Origin: Locusta migratoria
Lineage: Eukaryota; Arthropoda; Insecta; Orthoptera; Acrididae
Assembly: GCA_026315105.1 (NCBI GenBank)
Contig: CM048751.1
Location: 340,302,649-340,366,648, forward strand
Reading direction: 5' to 3'
Length of the DNA: 64,000 nt
Shown here in pieces: positions 9,581 to 19,504 of this stretch. The notes under the pieces are model-generated. The model did no database searches and was not told the DNA's origin. It worked only from the letters and a program-made list of their open reading frames with translations. Numbering within the stretch: position 1 is the stretch's first letter; each line of letters begins with the position of its first letter. The translations under genes were made by a program, and so were the position numbers.

Positions 9581-10192
9581 TACGAGGCGCGTCCAGAAAG
9601 TAAGTTCCGTTTGGAATTAAAATGAAATTGTACACAGATACAGAAGAAATTTTTATTGCACAAAACTATACAACTCTTAAACTACTTTTCCACATAACTG
9701 CCGAAATTTTGCAGGCATTTGTCATAGCGTGGCACCGGGGTTTGTATACCTTTTTCACAGAAATCTGCCGCCTGTGTCTTCAGCCAGTTGGAAAAATCAG
9801 TGATCGTGAAATTTGGGAGAAGTCCATAGCGAGAGCACTAATGGCAAACCTAGTATTTTCCTGGATCTTGTCAGCAATCGCGTGAACCAGTTCTTCTGTA
9901 ACCAAAGGTGGACGCCCACTTCGTTCTTCATTGTGCACATCACTACACCCGCCATTGAACTGTCGGACCCATCTTCTCACCATCGAATCACTCATTGCAT
10001 TTGGTCCGTAAACATCGCAAATTTGCCGATAAATTTAACTTGGTTTCACTTTCCACGCATTCAGAAACTGAATCACCGACCTGATTTCACAGGCGGCGAG
10101 ATTTTCAATCAACGCCGACGTTTCAAACAAGCACAACAAAGCGTGCGTAACTGACAGCGATCTTAAAATGGCGCATGTTCTTCTCCTTGATA

Positions 10193-10390
10193 GCCGGCCG
10201 CGGTGGCCGAGGAGACTGAGGCGCTCCAGTCACTGCCTGCACGGCCACTACGGTCTGGAGTTCGAATCCCCCCTCCGGTATGGATATTTGTGCCGTCCTA
10301 GTTCGTAAGTAGTTCATAAGTAGTTTGGAAGTTTAGGGACTGATGACCCCGTAGTTAAGTCCCATAAGCTTAACAAACATTTGAACATTT
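10193..10390 (+). mobile_element. S1 SINE number 1 of the mariner cluster
   Basis: Full S1 SINE with TSD TTCTCCTTGATA at 10181-10192 and 10391-10402. Diagnostic bases include GAGGAGACTGAGGCG in the head and TAGTTTGGAAG in the body. Confidence 0.92.
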
Positions 10391-10423
10391 TTCTCCTTGA
10401 TACACATCGTCTACAGCACATGC

Positions 10424-10617
10424 GGCCGCGGTGGCCGAGGGGACTGAGACGCTCCAGTGACGGTCTGCACGGTCACTTCGGTCGGGGGTTCGAATCCTCC
10501 TCGGGCATGGATATTTGTGCCGTCCTAGTTCGTAAGTAGTTCATAAGTAGTTTGGAAGTTTAGGGACTGATGACCCCGTAGTTGAGTCCCATAAGCTTAA
10601 CAAACATTTGAAAATTT
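10424..10617 (+). mobile_element. S1 SINE number 2, recombinant of its neighbours
   Basis: The head matches SINE 3 (GGGGACTGAGACGC, CAGTGACGGTCTG), while the body matches SINE 1 (CCTAGTTCGTAAGTAG, TTTGGAAG). It is bordered on both sides by the same 33-bp mariner segment and has no TSD of its own, as expected from an unequal exchange between SINEs 1 and 3. Confidence 0.85.
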
Positions 10618-10650
10618 TTCTCTTTGATACACATCGTCTACAGCGCATGC

Positions 10651-10843
10651 GGCCGCGGTGGCCGAGGGGACTGAGACGCTCCAGTGACGGTCTGCACGGC
10701 CACTACGGTCGGGGGTTCGAATCCTCCCTCGGGCATGGATATTTGTGCCGTCCGTAGTCTTAGTACATAAGAGTTTGTAAGTTTAGGGACTGATAACCCC
10801 GTAGTGAAGTACCATAGTCTATACAAACATTTGAACATTTGAA
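10651..10843 (+). mobile_element. S1 SINE number 3 of the mariner cluster
   Basis: Head GGCCGCGGTGGCCGAGGGG, body with GTCCGTAGTCTTAGTACATA. TSD CTACAGCGCATG at 10638-10649 and 10844-10855, inside mariner sequence. Confidence 0.9.
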
Positions 10844-10927
10844 CTACAGCGCATGTGCGGAACTGCAACCGCAGCGCTGCAGTGGAGATAAATTGAAACG
10901 GAACTTACTTTCTGGACGCGCCTCGTA

Positions 10928-11672
10928 TTAAACAGGTTCAAATTGGATGCGTTTTTTATTCGGAGAGGAGCAGGGCTATCTGGGTAGGGTAAGCGTGGAG
11001 TGCGACATTATCTAGTCTCCGTTCTGAAGTCCACAGCAACTGACGTTTAGGGCCAATGCAGTTTGCAGCTCGCGACGGAGTCAGGTCGTGCTTTGGCTTG
11101 CGCCGGACCGGGTCTTACGAATTGTCGGGCGGACATAACGGCCGGCTGGTGGGCAGGTGACGTCGGCCACTTGTATAACGGGACCGCGGGGCTTCCATTG
11201 AGCAGTGGGCCCCGGCTGGTCGTGAATCAACTTTCTCTGCAGCAGCCGCGCGCCGTCGCCGGCTTCGCCTTTGATGTGCCGCCCCTCCCCCGCTGCGTCT
11301 GCACGGATTATCCTCTCCCCTCTCCATCCCGCGGCCTGCTCTGCATTCCATACGAGGGAGCGCTCGCTATTCCGACTGGCAAGCACGTCCTTACCTCGGG
11401 GAGCCCCCCGCAATATTGGTGTTCATTTCGTAGGAACCGCCGAGGGGGCCCTGTTCAGCCAATGAGATTTACCATATCCAAGCAGCGCGAGCGGCGATAT
11501 TTTCCGCGGAGTGTTGTTACACGTTATGGCCGAACATCACATCGAATAGATAAGTACAGACGAAAATAAAACTTTGACTCGCGAGAATTCGTGCCTTTAA
11601 AAGTTCCGCTATCGATCGCGTGTATAGCATTTTTCTGACAGTCAAAGAACAGTTTGCAATATACTTCATGTC
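10928..11672. other. GC-rich unassigned region with a 168-codon open frame (11063-11569 +)
   Basis: The region 11040-11470 is strongly GC-rich and CpG-rich. The open frame has no signal peptide or domain I recognise, and its amino-acid make-up (Arg, Pro, Gly, Ser) is what GC-rich noncoding DNA gives. It could be a CpG-rich promoter or first exon. Confidence 0.35.
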
Positions 11673-11981
11673 TATACTCCGTTCACCGAGGCGCGTGATC
11701 AGGGGTGGACAAAACAGGGTCGCTCGCGCAGTTTCGCTGGATCCGTTAAGGTGTAAGGTCTTTGTGTTTTTCTTATATAGCAGTGCTATTATAAGCCAAT
11801 CATTTAAAATTAATTTATTTTAATACCTCATAAAACGTGATTTTCTCCGAAAATTTCCCAAGTCTGCATCTTCGCTCACCACAACAAGCACTTTGTCAAG
11901 TGTTTGAAATTTATCACGAAAAACTTTTCTTCGTATCGCATTTCAGTCAAACTAATGAAGACTGTCTGAAAGCTTTGTTGT

Positions 11982-12033
<52 letters not shown>

Positions 12034-12479
12034 CCTTGGAGACTTCTAAGAGTGCGTTGATTTCATAACAAAGTCAGTCATTGACTGTTCTGGACACAAC
12101 AGCTGCGTTTTATACACACTAGGAATTATGTGTTTCTCTAAAGAACTTTATTACTCCTTTGAACGCTTCGTAGGTGGACTCAAATTGAACGATGTTATAA
12201 GGTTACTCTTACGTGACACTAACGAGAGAGAAAAGAGACATATAGACTATGAATGCTGAATGTTATTGTAAACACTAATATTTTCGTTACTATTCGGCAC
12301 CTGGTCCTTTAAGATGAAGTCGACAGTCAACACCTATTATCACTGCTATATAAAAAAAAAACACACACAACGACCTTACACCTGAAACGGATTCAGCGAA
12401 ATTGAGCAAGCGACCCAGTTTTGTCCACCCCTTGTCATGCGCCTCAGTGTAAGTCTCTCGTTTCGGTGAACGGAATATA
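11673..12479. mobile_element. 807-bp long-TIR DNA element, copy 1
   Basis: The left arm starts TATACTCCGTTCACCGAGGC; the right end is its inverted counterpart (TTTCGGTGAACGGAATATA). Arms of over 100 bp pair, including GGTGGACAAAACAGGGTCGC against GCGACCCAGTTTTGTCCACC. The centre holds a 48-nt T-run at 11986-12033. No transposase is encoded. A second copy in opposite orientation is at 53821-56264. Confidence 0.8.
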
Positions 12480-12671
12480 AATAAGTGTTTCTAGTTGCGT
12501 TTATAAGTAAACACAAATATTTGACTATTTAAAATTGGTAAAATGCAGACTGTTGTAAAATTACTGAGAGAAAAATGATCACGCGCGAGTCCTCGCAGGT
12601 TACTAATTGGAATAGTGTAAAAATTACACAAGTATCACTTTATAAGTCGTGGTTGCAAAATACTAACACGA

Positions 12672-13248
12672 ATTATTTACAGACGAATGGAAAAATTGGT
12701 AAAATCTCACCTCGGAGACGGTTTGGATTTACGAGAAATGTTGGAACACTTGGGGTAATATTCATATTACGATTTATCCATAAAGATAGGTTAACAAAAG
12801 TTAAACCTACATTTATAGCTTTTGTAGATTTGGAGAAAGCTTTTGACTATGTTGACCGGAACACACTCTTTCAAATTCTGAAGTCAACAGGGGTAATAAA
12901 ACCAGACAGCAGTTACTAGAGTCAAAGGAAATGAAAAGGACTCGGTGGTCGGCAAAAGAGTGAAACAGGGTTGTAGTCTTTTTCCAGTGTTATTCAATCT
13001 CTATATTGAGCAAGCTGTGAAGAAAACTAAGGAGAAATTTGGAGAAGGAATTAAAGTTCAGGGAGAGAAAATATAAACTCCGCAGTTTGCCGATGACATT
13101 GTAATTCTGTCAGAGATTGCAAAGGACCTGGATGAGCAATTGAAAGGAATTGACAACATTTTGAAAGAAGCGTGGAAGATGGACATTGACAAGAGCAAAA
13201 CAAGGGTAACTGAATATAGTGTAAGAAAATCAGGCGATGCTGAAGGTG
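12672..13248 (+). mobile_element. RTE-like LINE fragment (RT domain)
   Basis: Frames give RRRFGFTRNVGT, then FVDLEKAFDYVDRNTLFQIL (RT motif A with its Asp), QFADDIVILSEIA (motif C, around 13080-13110), and KSKTRVTEYSVRKSGDAEG ending abruptly at the LTR. It is broken by shifts and stops. The RTE-like assignment is from the resemblance to 55267-56037. Confidence 0.75.
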
Positions 13249-13676
13249 CTTGGTGTCGCACAAGTCTGAAGTGCGCGCCACGTACTTTGCCGCGCCGCCA
13301 TGCAAGCACGGCGCGGCGTTCTTACGACGTCAGCCACGAGCGCCCTCTGCTACAACTCCGCTCGTGGCCACCACTGAACTGGATCGGTCATTTGGCTGTA
13401 GGACTCGAACAGTCTCTAATCAGTAGGCAGACCTCTACCTAGTTAAACTATGTACCATCGTTCCACTAGTCTGCTGCCCTCCAAGTTAAGTATTGTAATA
13501 TTTCTACGAAATATATATCTTGTTCTAATCTAGCTTAGTGTTTTTAGTTTCTGCTGTCCCACTGGCTGGCCACCTCAGACTCTGTATCCGCACACGCGTG
13601 CATCCTATTTCCCTGTGTCGGTCTCTTTCTACTCGGCCACCGATACCTAGGACAACAGGCGGAAACCAGACACAAA
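13249..13676 (+). mobile_element. LTR of an LTR retrotransposon (likely Gypsy-type)
   Basis: It begins TGGTGTCGCACAAGTC and ends near CCAGACACA, followed by TGGCGACGAGGATG, which resembles a primer-binding site of Mag-type Gypsy elements. The same sequence lies inverted at 54579-55118. It abuts the RTE-like LINE directly. No gag or pol follows. Confidence 0.65.
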
Positions 13677-13689
13677 AGTGGCGACGAGG

Positions 13690-14153
13690 ATGTGACACAA
13701 AAAGGAGAACTTCCGGGTTATAAGGCCGTGGTCCATAAAACTTTGCAGTTTTTCCTAACGTTTAGTCCAGAGCTGCGCCGGACATCTTCATAAGTCTTCT
13801 TACTTGCGTTGAGTCTTGCCAACTGATGAGTCGGGTGTGTGAGAGCGCCATATGTACTGTGGAAAGCGGGCGTGGCCAAGCTGTCACGTTATCAGCAGAG
13901 ATACTCCTTGTCAGAGATAAAACATCACTGTCGATTGCAATCGGTCAGAGATAAAACCTGTCGATCTTATAAAGCTACTGTCCATATGTCGCTAAGTTTC
14001 ATAGCTTCTTCTTTCTTCTTAAAATTTTCCTTATGTTTATATATTTAAATAGCTTTCCTGTATTGTCGTGGATAATAATTCGTCATTGTAGATAAAACTG
14101 ATGTTTCGGAAAACCTCAGTATATGACTTCCAGATTGAAGAGCATGCTCTACC
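13690..14153. other. Unassigned stretch
   Basis: No gene or known repeat is recognised. A doubled CAGAGATAAAAC motif lies near 13912-13953. Confidence 0.4.
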
Positions 14154-14164
14154 ACAGCCGATTT

Positions 14165-14364
14165 GCCGGCCGCGGTGGCCGCAGGAACTGAGGGGCTCCA
14201 GTCACGGTCTACACGGTCACTACGGTCGGGGGTTCGAATCCCCCCTCGGGCATGGATATTTGTGCCGTTCTTAGTGTTAGTTAGTTCATAAGCAGTTTGT
14301 AAGTTTAGGGACTGATGACCCCGTAGTTAAGTCCCATAGACTATATAAACATTTGAACATTTGA
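14165..14364 (+). mobile_element. S1 SINE with perfect TSD
   Basis: Complete S1 structure; TSD ACAGCCGATTT at 14154-14164 and 14365-14375. Confidence 0.92.
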
Positions 14365-14375
14365 ACAGCCGATTT

Positions 14376-15355
14376 CTCTGTTATTCCTAGTCAGCAAAGA
14401 GTTTTGGCAGACATAAACACACGAATTAATGCCCACACAGTACAGTAAAAAACGAAGCCATTGTTTCTTTCATACCCGTCCCAAAGCTAACGTGTCATAT
14501 TTGGTGGTTGTAGTATTTACATTCTCTTCTCTCCAGTCTTAGTACTTTTTATTTTCGCTGCTACTGTGTATTGTGTCCAGAAAGTGCGACTTTTCAGAAA
14601 GGTTTTCCGTGATTTCCCTAAATCACTCCAGGCAAACTCCGAGATGGTTCCATTGAAAGGCCACAGCCCATTTTCTCTCCCATTCTTACTAAAAATTCCG
14701 GCCGTGAGTTTCCCTCTCACAGGCACTTAAATGTGATTTGGAGAGTATCCCGTGTAAATGTAGACAACACTGCGAATGGAAATTTAATGCCTAAATTTCT
14801 TATTTCCTTGGAGTATAACAGTATTACCACAACACGAAAAATAATTTATGAAAGAATAAGAAACCATCAGAACAGTATAGAAGTGTCTGAAAATTGCTTC
14901 TGGTTATTATTTTCTTCACAGTCTGCACACTTAATGTTTTCGCGGTTCATTCTGCAGCAGTATTCGTTCCAGGTAGAGCCGACACAAACCTGTCAACGAA
15001 CAGCAAATTTTTGCACAGGTATCCTCAAAAAGCTAATCTCTACATTTTTCTTTCAAAATATTTTCATCAAATTCTGGTAAAGTTCTATAACATTACTGAT
15101 CATACTTGGAGAGAAAGGGATATTTGAGCTGAACCTAGTTAGACGGTTTAATCACATGAATTGGTAACGTTTCATGAAATGAACTGGAAATGTCCAATAA
15201 ATCAGTCTCTTTCGGCACAACGTGTTCTAGTGAACTAATTAATGACTAAAATTTTATAGCTGGAAAACGTGCATATGTCATGTCAAAGCATTATGTAGAA
15301 AGAACCAAAGAAATTAAAAAATCGTGACCCATTCGAGTTACAGCCTATTTTCTTT
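14376..15355. other. AT-rich stretch with two repeat scraps
   Basis: At about 14605-14700 there is a block starting GTGATTTCCCTAAATCACTC, which I recall as part of a widespread arthropod repeat. At 14728-14762 lies a LINE-A-like 3' tail (GTGATTTGGAGAGTATCCC). The rest is unassigned. Confidence 0.45.
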
Positions 15356-15359
15356 ATTG

Positions 15360-16090
15360 CTTGACTAGCTGAAAACCCGGCGTTGTCCGGGTGTTTTCTG
15401 CAAGGTACCCTCTGTCCTGTACCCAGTGATCTTCCTCTTGGTTTAAAGGTCACGTGTGCAATAATTCATCAAGATCGGAGCGAAACTATGCATTTTGTAA
15501 TATTCCGTAAGCTAAGTACCGTTCACCAGGCACCGAACGAAATGCTATACAGACAGTGATATTCCTCCTGTTTTTAAGGTAGAGTATGTAAATTTCATCA
15601 ATATCGGAACAAAACTACAGATTTCTATGCAATAAAAACGCAGGGTAACATTGAAAAACGCACTTTGTTGGTCTCAAATATTGCAACCCTTGTTCTGAGA
15701 GTAACGAAAATAACAAACAAAGGATCTGTGAAATCGGTCGAGCCGTTCTCAAGTTATGGCTCGACCAAGGTATTTAGGGATCCATTTTTATGTTGCAAAG
15801 TGCCCTCCCCCATTCATCGTATAAAACTTAAAATAGACGGTGACCTTCCTCTTGTTTTGAATATCAAACGCGCGAAATGTCGTGAAGATCGAAATGAAAT
15901 GTAGATTTCGTGAGTCTGTAGGAGAAGTATGCTCCGCCATGAACCTATCACAAAATACTTTCTTATCTGACGTTTTCTACCTGTAAACTACATTCCTGCC
16001 AAATTTCAGCTTCATAGGTGAAGTAGTTTTCGAGATTTCGTGTTTAGTCAGTGAGAGAGTGAGTGTCCTTTCGCTTTTATATAGATAGAG
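15360..16090 (+). repeat. Interspersed repeat with recurring AAGATCGG modules
   Basis: It starts CTGAAAACCCGGCGTTGTCC and ends near CTTTCGCTTTTATATAGATAG after a GTGAGAGAGTGAGTG run. Inside, a module like CATCAAGATCGGAGCGAAAC recurs several times, diverged. This arrangement is known from noncoding repeats in many invertebrates, and its superfamily is uncertain to me. Confidence 0.6.
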
Positions 16091-17206
16091 ATTAAGAAAA
16101 GAGAGTCTTTAATTTTGGATGCAACAGAATTAAGGCAGAGTTGCAAACAAAAATAAATAGTAACATGCAAATCTGTAATGCTAACTTTATTTGATACAAG
16201 GTCATGAATGATGCGACAGTTTTACGGCATCTACAGCGAAATTGTTGTGAGCGCTAGACTTTTCGTCTCATCATTTTGCGCGCGGGAGGGGGGGGGGTGT
16301 TGTCAGTTACAAAACGCTTCATAAACGTTCGAAATTACATGCAAACTTTGTTACCGGTCCCTAACAACTCCCATTTTCCAATAATTGACGCATAAATCTG
16401 GGTATTCTCACGCAGTGGCCTCTCACTATTTATGACGTTATGACGTCCATATCTCCTGAGCTGTGTGTCGTGCTCTTTTGTTTTTGGGTCAGGAACTTCG
16501 TGGACGTACAATGGACAGTTCACCAAAGTTTCATTGCAATCGAATGAATGATTTATGTACACACAGAGGACATACAGATATTCATTTATACATTTGTTCT
16601 CCATTTGCTTACGCTTCACATTGCTTAGAACATGTTGTTTCAAAATTTATGGAAGGTTGTAAACAAGGGACAATATACATTTTTTTTGTCGGAACGACGG
16701 GACACTTCCGCTAAATAAGGGACGATTCCGTAAAATACGGCAGGTCTGGTGACCCTAGCGTAACGCGAACCGTGAAACATCGTGCGGATTTAGTGGGCTG
16801 CCTCCACCTGTGAGTGGCAGCTGAGACCTCTTTCTGCCGCCGCTTGTGCGCCTCTTGACACTGGCCTAAATGCGGCGGCATTCCGTGGCGCGGGCAGAAC
16901 AAAGAAAAAGTGCGGCGGCTGGGATGGCACGGCGATAACGGGAGAAAGCACGCGCGTTTCGCGAGCCACTCGCGCGCCCACAATGCTATACAGCGCCCGG
17001 CACAAAGCGCGCACGTCACCGCACCGCGCCACTGTACCGAGCTAGCCTGTCTCTTTTTCTGAACAGACGCGCGCGTTTTGTAGCGCCGACGTTCTATTTC
17101 GTGGCGCCCAGAGAACTGGCGAGCAATGGCGGGCACGCTGGGCTCCACTCCTTCACCAGTCAGATCCTTGTAACTGTAGTATGTACACTGGTCAAAACAG
17201 TTAGGG
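16091..17206. other. Unassigned; GC-rich part 16740-17150
   Basis: 16685-16760 contains runs of the type GGGACGATTCCGTAAAATACGG, reminiscent of a transposon end. The GC-rich part has a 145-codon minus-strand open frame with no domain. No gene is called. Confidence 0.35.
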
Positions 17207-17300
17207 CAGTGTTTTTCAACCTGTGGGTCGAGACCCCAGGAGGGTGGTTCGCCGTCACAGGAGGAAGCACTACCACCATAAAATAACTAGGGGTTCAGTA
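17207..17300 (+). mobile_element. Possible hAT transposon end
   Basis: CAGTGTTTTTCAACCTGTGG followed by GTCGAGACCCC resembles the terminal inverted repeat of hAT-type elements (CAGTGTTTCTCAACC). No opposite end was found in the window. Confidence 0.4.
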
Positions 17301-17555
17301 ATAAAAGAACCTATGCCAAAGTGAAACGTATTTTATGTATATAGTTGTGCCAGGCTAGTTGAGGGGGGTAGTGGGCACAGGTTCGAATGAATAGGCGTAA
17401 AGTTAAGTTAGCATCGAAGAAGGCTTTTATTTCAATTATATATATTTTTGACGAATTACAGCATTCAAATCAATGAAATAAATCGCAATTTGCGATGTTA
17501 TGGCATCACTGTATTAGGTTTAGATGGAATACCAAACTGTGGCGAATGAATATTG

Positions 17556-17631
17556 TGCCCGGCCGGGATTCTAACCCGGGATCTCCTGTTTACTAGGTAG
17601 ACGCGTTGAGCACTCCGCCACCGAGGAGACA
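17556..17631 (-). tRNA. tRNA-like sequence (Thr-like), left arm
   Basis: Minus strand: D-arm GGCGGAGTGCTCAACGCG, loop around TAGTAAA, T-arm CCGGG TTAGAAT CCCGG. The T-loop and anticodon arm are damaged. Confidence 0.3.
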
Positions 17632-17780
17632 GTGACCAGCCCGACTGCAGAGGACTCTTCCCTGCACGTCTCCCGCCACATACCCGCTGTGGTATAGGAA
17701 AGAGACAGCGTGGCGAATGGAGATTTGTGTGTGGCGGGAGACGTGCAGGGAAGAGTCCTCTGCAGTCGGGCAGGTCACTG

Positions 17781-17854
17781 TGTCCTCGGTGGCGGAGTGG
17801 TCAACGCGTGTGCCTAGTAAGCAGGAGATCCCGGGTTCGAATCCCGGCCGGGCA
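17781..17854 (+). tRNA. tRNA-like sequence, anticodon-position AGT, right arm
   Basis: T-arm CCGGG TTCGAAT CCCGG is intact and the anticodon loop CTAGTAA gives AGT (Thr). Acceptor pairs next to position 7 are mismatched. It is the head of a repeat. Confidence 0.4.
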
Positions 17855-18237
17855 CAAATTTTCATTCGCCACAGTTTGGTAATCCATATAAACCTAATAC
17901 AGTGATGCCATAACATCGCAAATTGTGATTTGTTTCATAAGACTTCTATTGCCTGAAGGTATTACATGGTACTAAAGGGGACTCGGGGGATGTTGATACC
18001 TGTCCCTAGAGATATATATTATAAAGAGCTAAGTAGGAGCGGGCTCAAGTGAGCACGTCCGATCAGGTCAGAGGCCGGGGCGTAAGAGAGCGTCCCTTCT
18101 TCTCGTGGCTGTTCAGGTCGCGCCAGAGCGTGCCTCACGTGATCACGGAACTAGCTTCTACGGTATCGAGACACGGTCTGTTCTCCCTGATGCGGGAATA
18201 CAGTATTGTGGCTGCGAGCATCACAGAACGAATGGGC

Positions 18238-18490
18238 TGTGGTAACAGGAAGAGACAGCGTGGCGAATGGAGATTTGGGTGTGGCGGGAGACGTGCAGGG
18301 AGGAGTCCTCTGCAGTCGGGCTGATCACTGTGTCCTCGGTGGCGGAGTGGTCAACGCGTCTTCCTAGTAAGCAGGAGATCCCGGGTTAGAATCCCGACCG
18401 GGCACAAATTTTTATTCGCCGTCCTTTGGTATTCCATCTAAACCTAGTACAGTGATGCCATAACTGATCGCAAAATGCGATTTATTTCCT
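18238..18490 (+). mobile_element. tRNA-Thr-like repeat, single unit
   Basis: It begins TGTGGTAACAGGAAGAGACA and runs through the tRNA-like part (18331-18404, loop CTAGTAA, one change in the T-loop) to CAAAATGCGATTTATTTCC. It is one complete arm of the palindrome at 17475-17938. Confidence 0.7.
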
Positions 18491-18518
18491 TAAAAATGAA
18501 CGCTGTAACGTCATCAAG

Positions 18519-18727
18519 AAACCTTGCAGGTGTGTTGATCACTGTGTCCCCAGTGGCGTGGGGGTCAGTGCAACCGCCTAGAAAGCAGAAGACACGGGTT
18601 CGATTCCCGGCTGGGTACACATTTTCAGCTTTTCCCAATCGCAGTTGATGTCATATATTCTTTGAATATTAAAGAATAACAACTTCAGGATCAGAAGTGA
18701 CGTCTGTTCTTTCGGAACAGACGCCAC
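18519..18727 (+). repeat. tRNA-like direct repeat, copy 1
   Basis: A tRNA-like part at 18544-18617 has loop CTAGAAA (AGA in the anticodon position) and T-loop TTCGATT. It is followed by a body starting CACATTTTCAGCTTTTCCCA and a short hairpin, GTCTGTTCTTTCGGAACAGAC. It is repeated in the same orientation at 18897-19095. Confidence 0.7.
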
Positions 18728-18896
18728 ATGTATATATATAATATGCCGGTGACTGAATGATCCTATCGTTAGTGGGGAGGGGTGGGCAAGTTTGAAGCCC
18801 TTACTCTTACGGGCATTAGTTTCATAACTACGAGTTTGAGTACTGTGGGCAGGGCGAAGCTGGGAATTTGTATCTGACGGGAGGCGTGCTTAGGTA

Positions 18897-19095
18897 GTCC
18901 TTGCAGGTGTGGTAATCACTGTGTCCCCAGTGGTGTAGGGGTCAGCGCAACTGCCTAGAAAGCAGGAGACCCGAGTTCGAATCCCAGCTGGGTACACATT
19001 TTCAGCTTTTCCCAATCGCAGTTGATGTCATACATTCTGTGAATATTAAAGAATAACTGCTGCAGGATCAGAAGTGACGTCTTTCGGATCAGACG
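18897..19095 (+). repeat. tRNA-like direct repeat, copy 2
   Basis: Second copy of 18519-18727, with the tRNA-like part at 18922-18994 (loop CTAGAAA, T-loop TTCGAAT). It ends in a C-run and AC-run (19096-19122) shortly before the exon at 19176. Confidence 0.7.
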
Positions 19096-19175
19096 CCCCC
19101 CCCCCCCCACACACACACACGGTGAGGCTTGTTGCGAATTACAGCAGTGCTGAATTGCGGGTGTGATTGTTGCAG

Positions 19176-19371
19176 GGCTTCCTGGAGGCGAACCTCAAGT
19201 GCTTCTGGAACGCTTCGCTGCTGGAGGCGATGCGGCAGCTGCAGTTCCAGGGCTACGTGTCGCCGGGCGTGCTGCTCGTGTCCGCCGGCGCATGCGCGCT
19301 GGAGGTGGTGCGCTCCGCCTGGGCCAGGAACGTGCTGCGCCCGCCGGCCAACTACTCCATCTGCGCCGTCG
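19176..19371 (+). CDS. Internal coding exon of an unidentified host gene
   Basis: A 196-bp exon-like block lies between an acceptor (GATTGTTGCAG, AG at 19174-19175) and a consensus donor (GTAAGT from 19372). It enters in phase 0 and leaves after one base of the next codon. It encodes 65 residues starting GFLEANLKCFWNASLLEAM and ending PPANYSICAV, with no stop. Third codon positions are almost all G or C, unlike the AT-rich surroundings. A hydrophobic run (VSPGVLLVSAGACALEVV, about residues 29-46) could be a membrane or buried helix, and two N-glycosylation sequons (NAS, NYS) are present. I do not recognise the family, and no other exon of the gene is evident in the window. Confidence 0.7.
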
Positions 19372-19504
19372 GTAAGTGCACCATCAAGTGCTCCTGCCTA
19401 CCGCTTTTCCTTCCTGGCAGGAAGTTTCACTCACCTGCTGGTCCGCTGTCCCTTAAACTGTCTGACCTCTCCTTTCGTAAGGTGTTTCGTCGGCTAATCG
19501 ACAG

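Larger units (their letters stand above)
9583..10925 (-). mobile_element. Internally deleted mariner, copy 1, carrying three SINEs
   Basis: Perfect 30-bp terminal inverted repeats start CGAGGCGCGTCCAGAAAG, and both ends abut TA (9581-9582, 10926-10927). On the minus strand (9995-9780) the remaining transposase N-terminus reads SDSMVRRWVRQFNGG and ERSGRPPLV and stops at ISRSLIFPTG, the same deletion joint as in copy 2 at 36299-36998. The DD34D catalytic domain is gone, so it could move only with help from an intact relative. SINE insertions at 10193-10843 account for its extra length. Confidence 0.88.
17475..17938. mobile_element. Palindromic tRNA-Thr-like element
   Basis: Two arms of about 215 bp are inverted around 17697-17711. 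Each arm holds a tRNA-like sequence with a loop CTAGTAA or diverged equivalent. The arms match from the outer ATTTGCGATGTTATGGCATC through to the inner GGGAGACGTGCAGGGAAGAG. A lone unit of the same family is at 18238-18490. Confidence 0.8.

Noticed and set aside
11063..11569. 168-codon plus-strand open frame
   Set aside because: GC-rich DNA has few stops. No domain, no start context and no splice evidence, so I did not call a gene.
14894..15127. A frame starting with a signal-peptide-like hydrophobic stretch (LLVIIFFTVCTLNVFAVHS)
   Set aside because: It begins at TTG with no in-frame ATG, follows a stop, and lies in AT-rich DNA where such stretches arise by chance. No homologue is recognised.
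16711..17148. 145-codon minus-strand open frame
   Set aside because: Same reasoning: CpG-rich sequence with a low-information translation.
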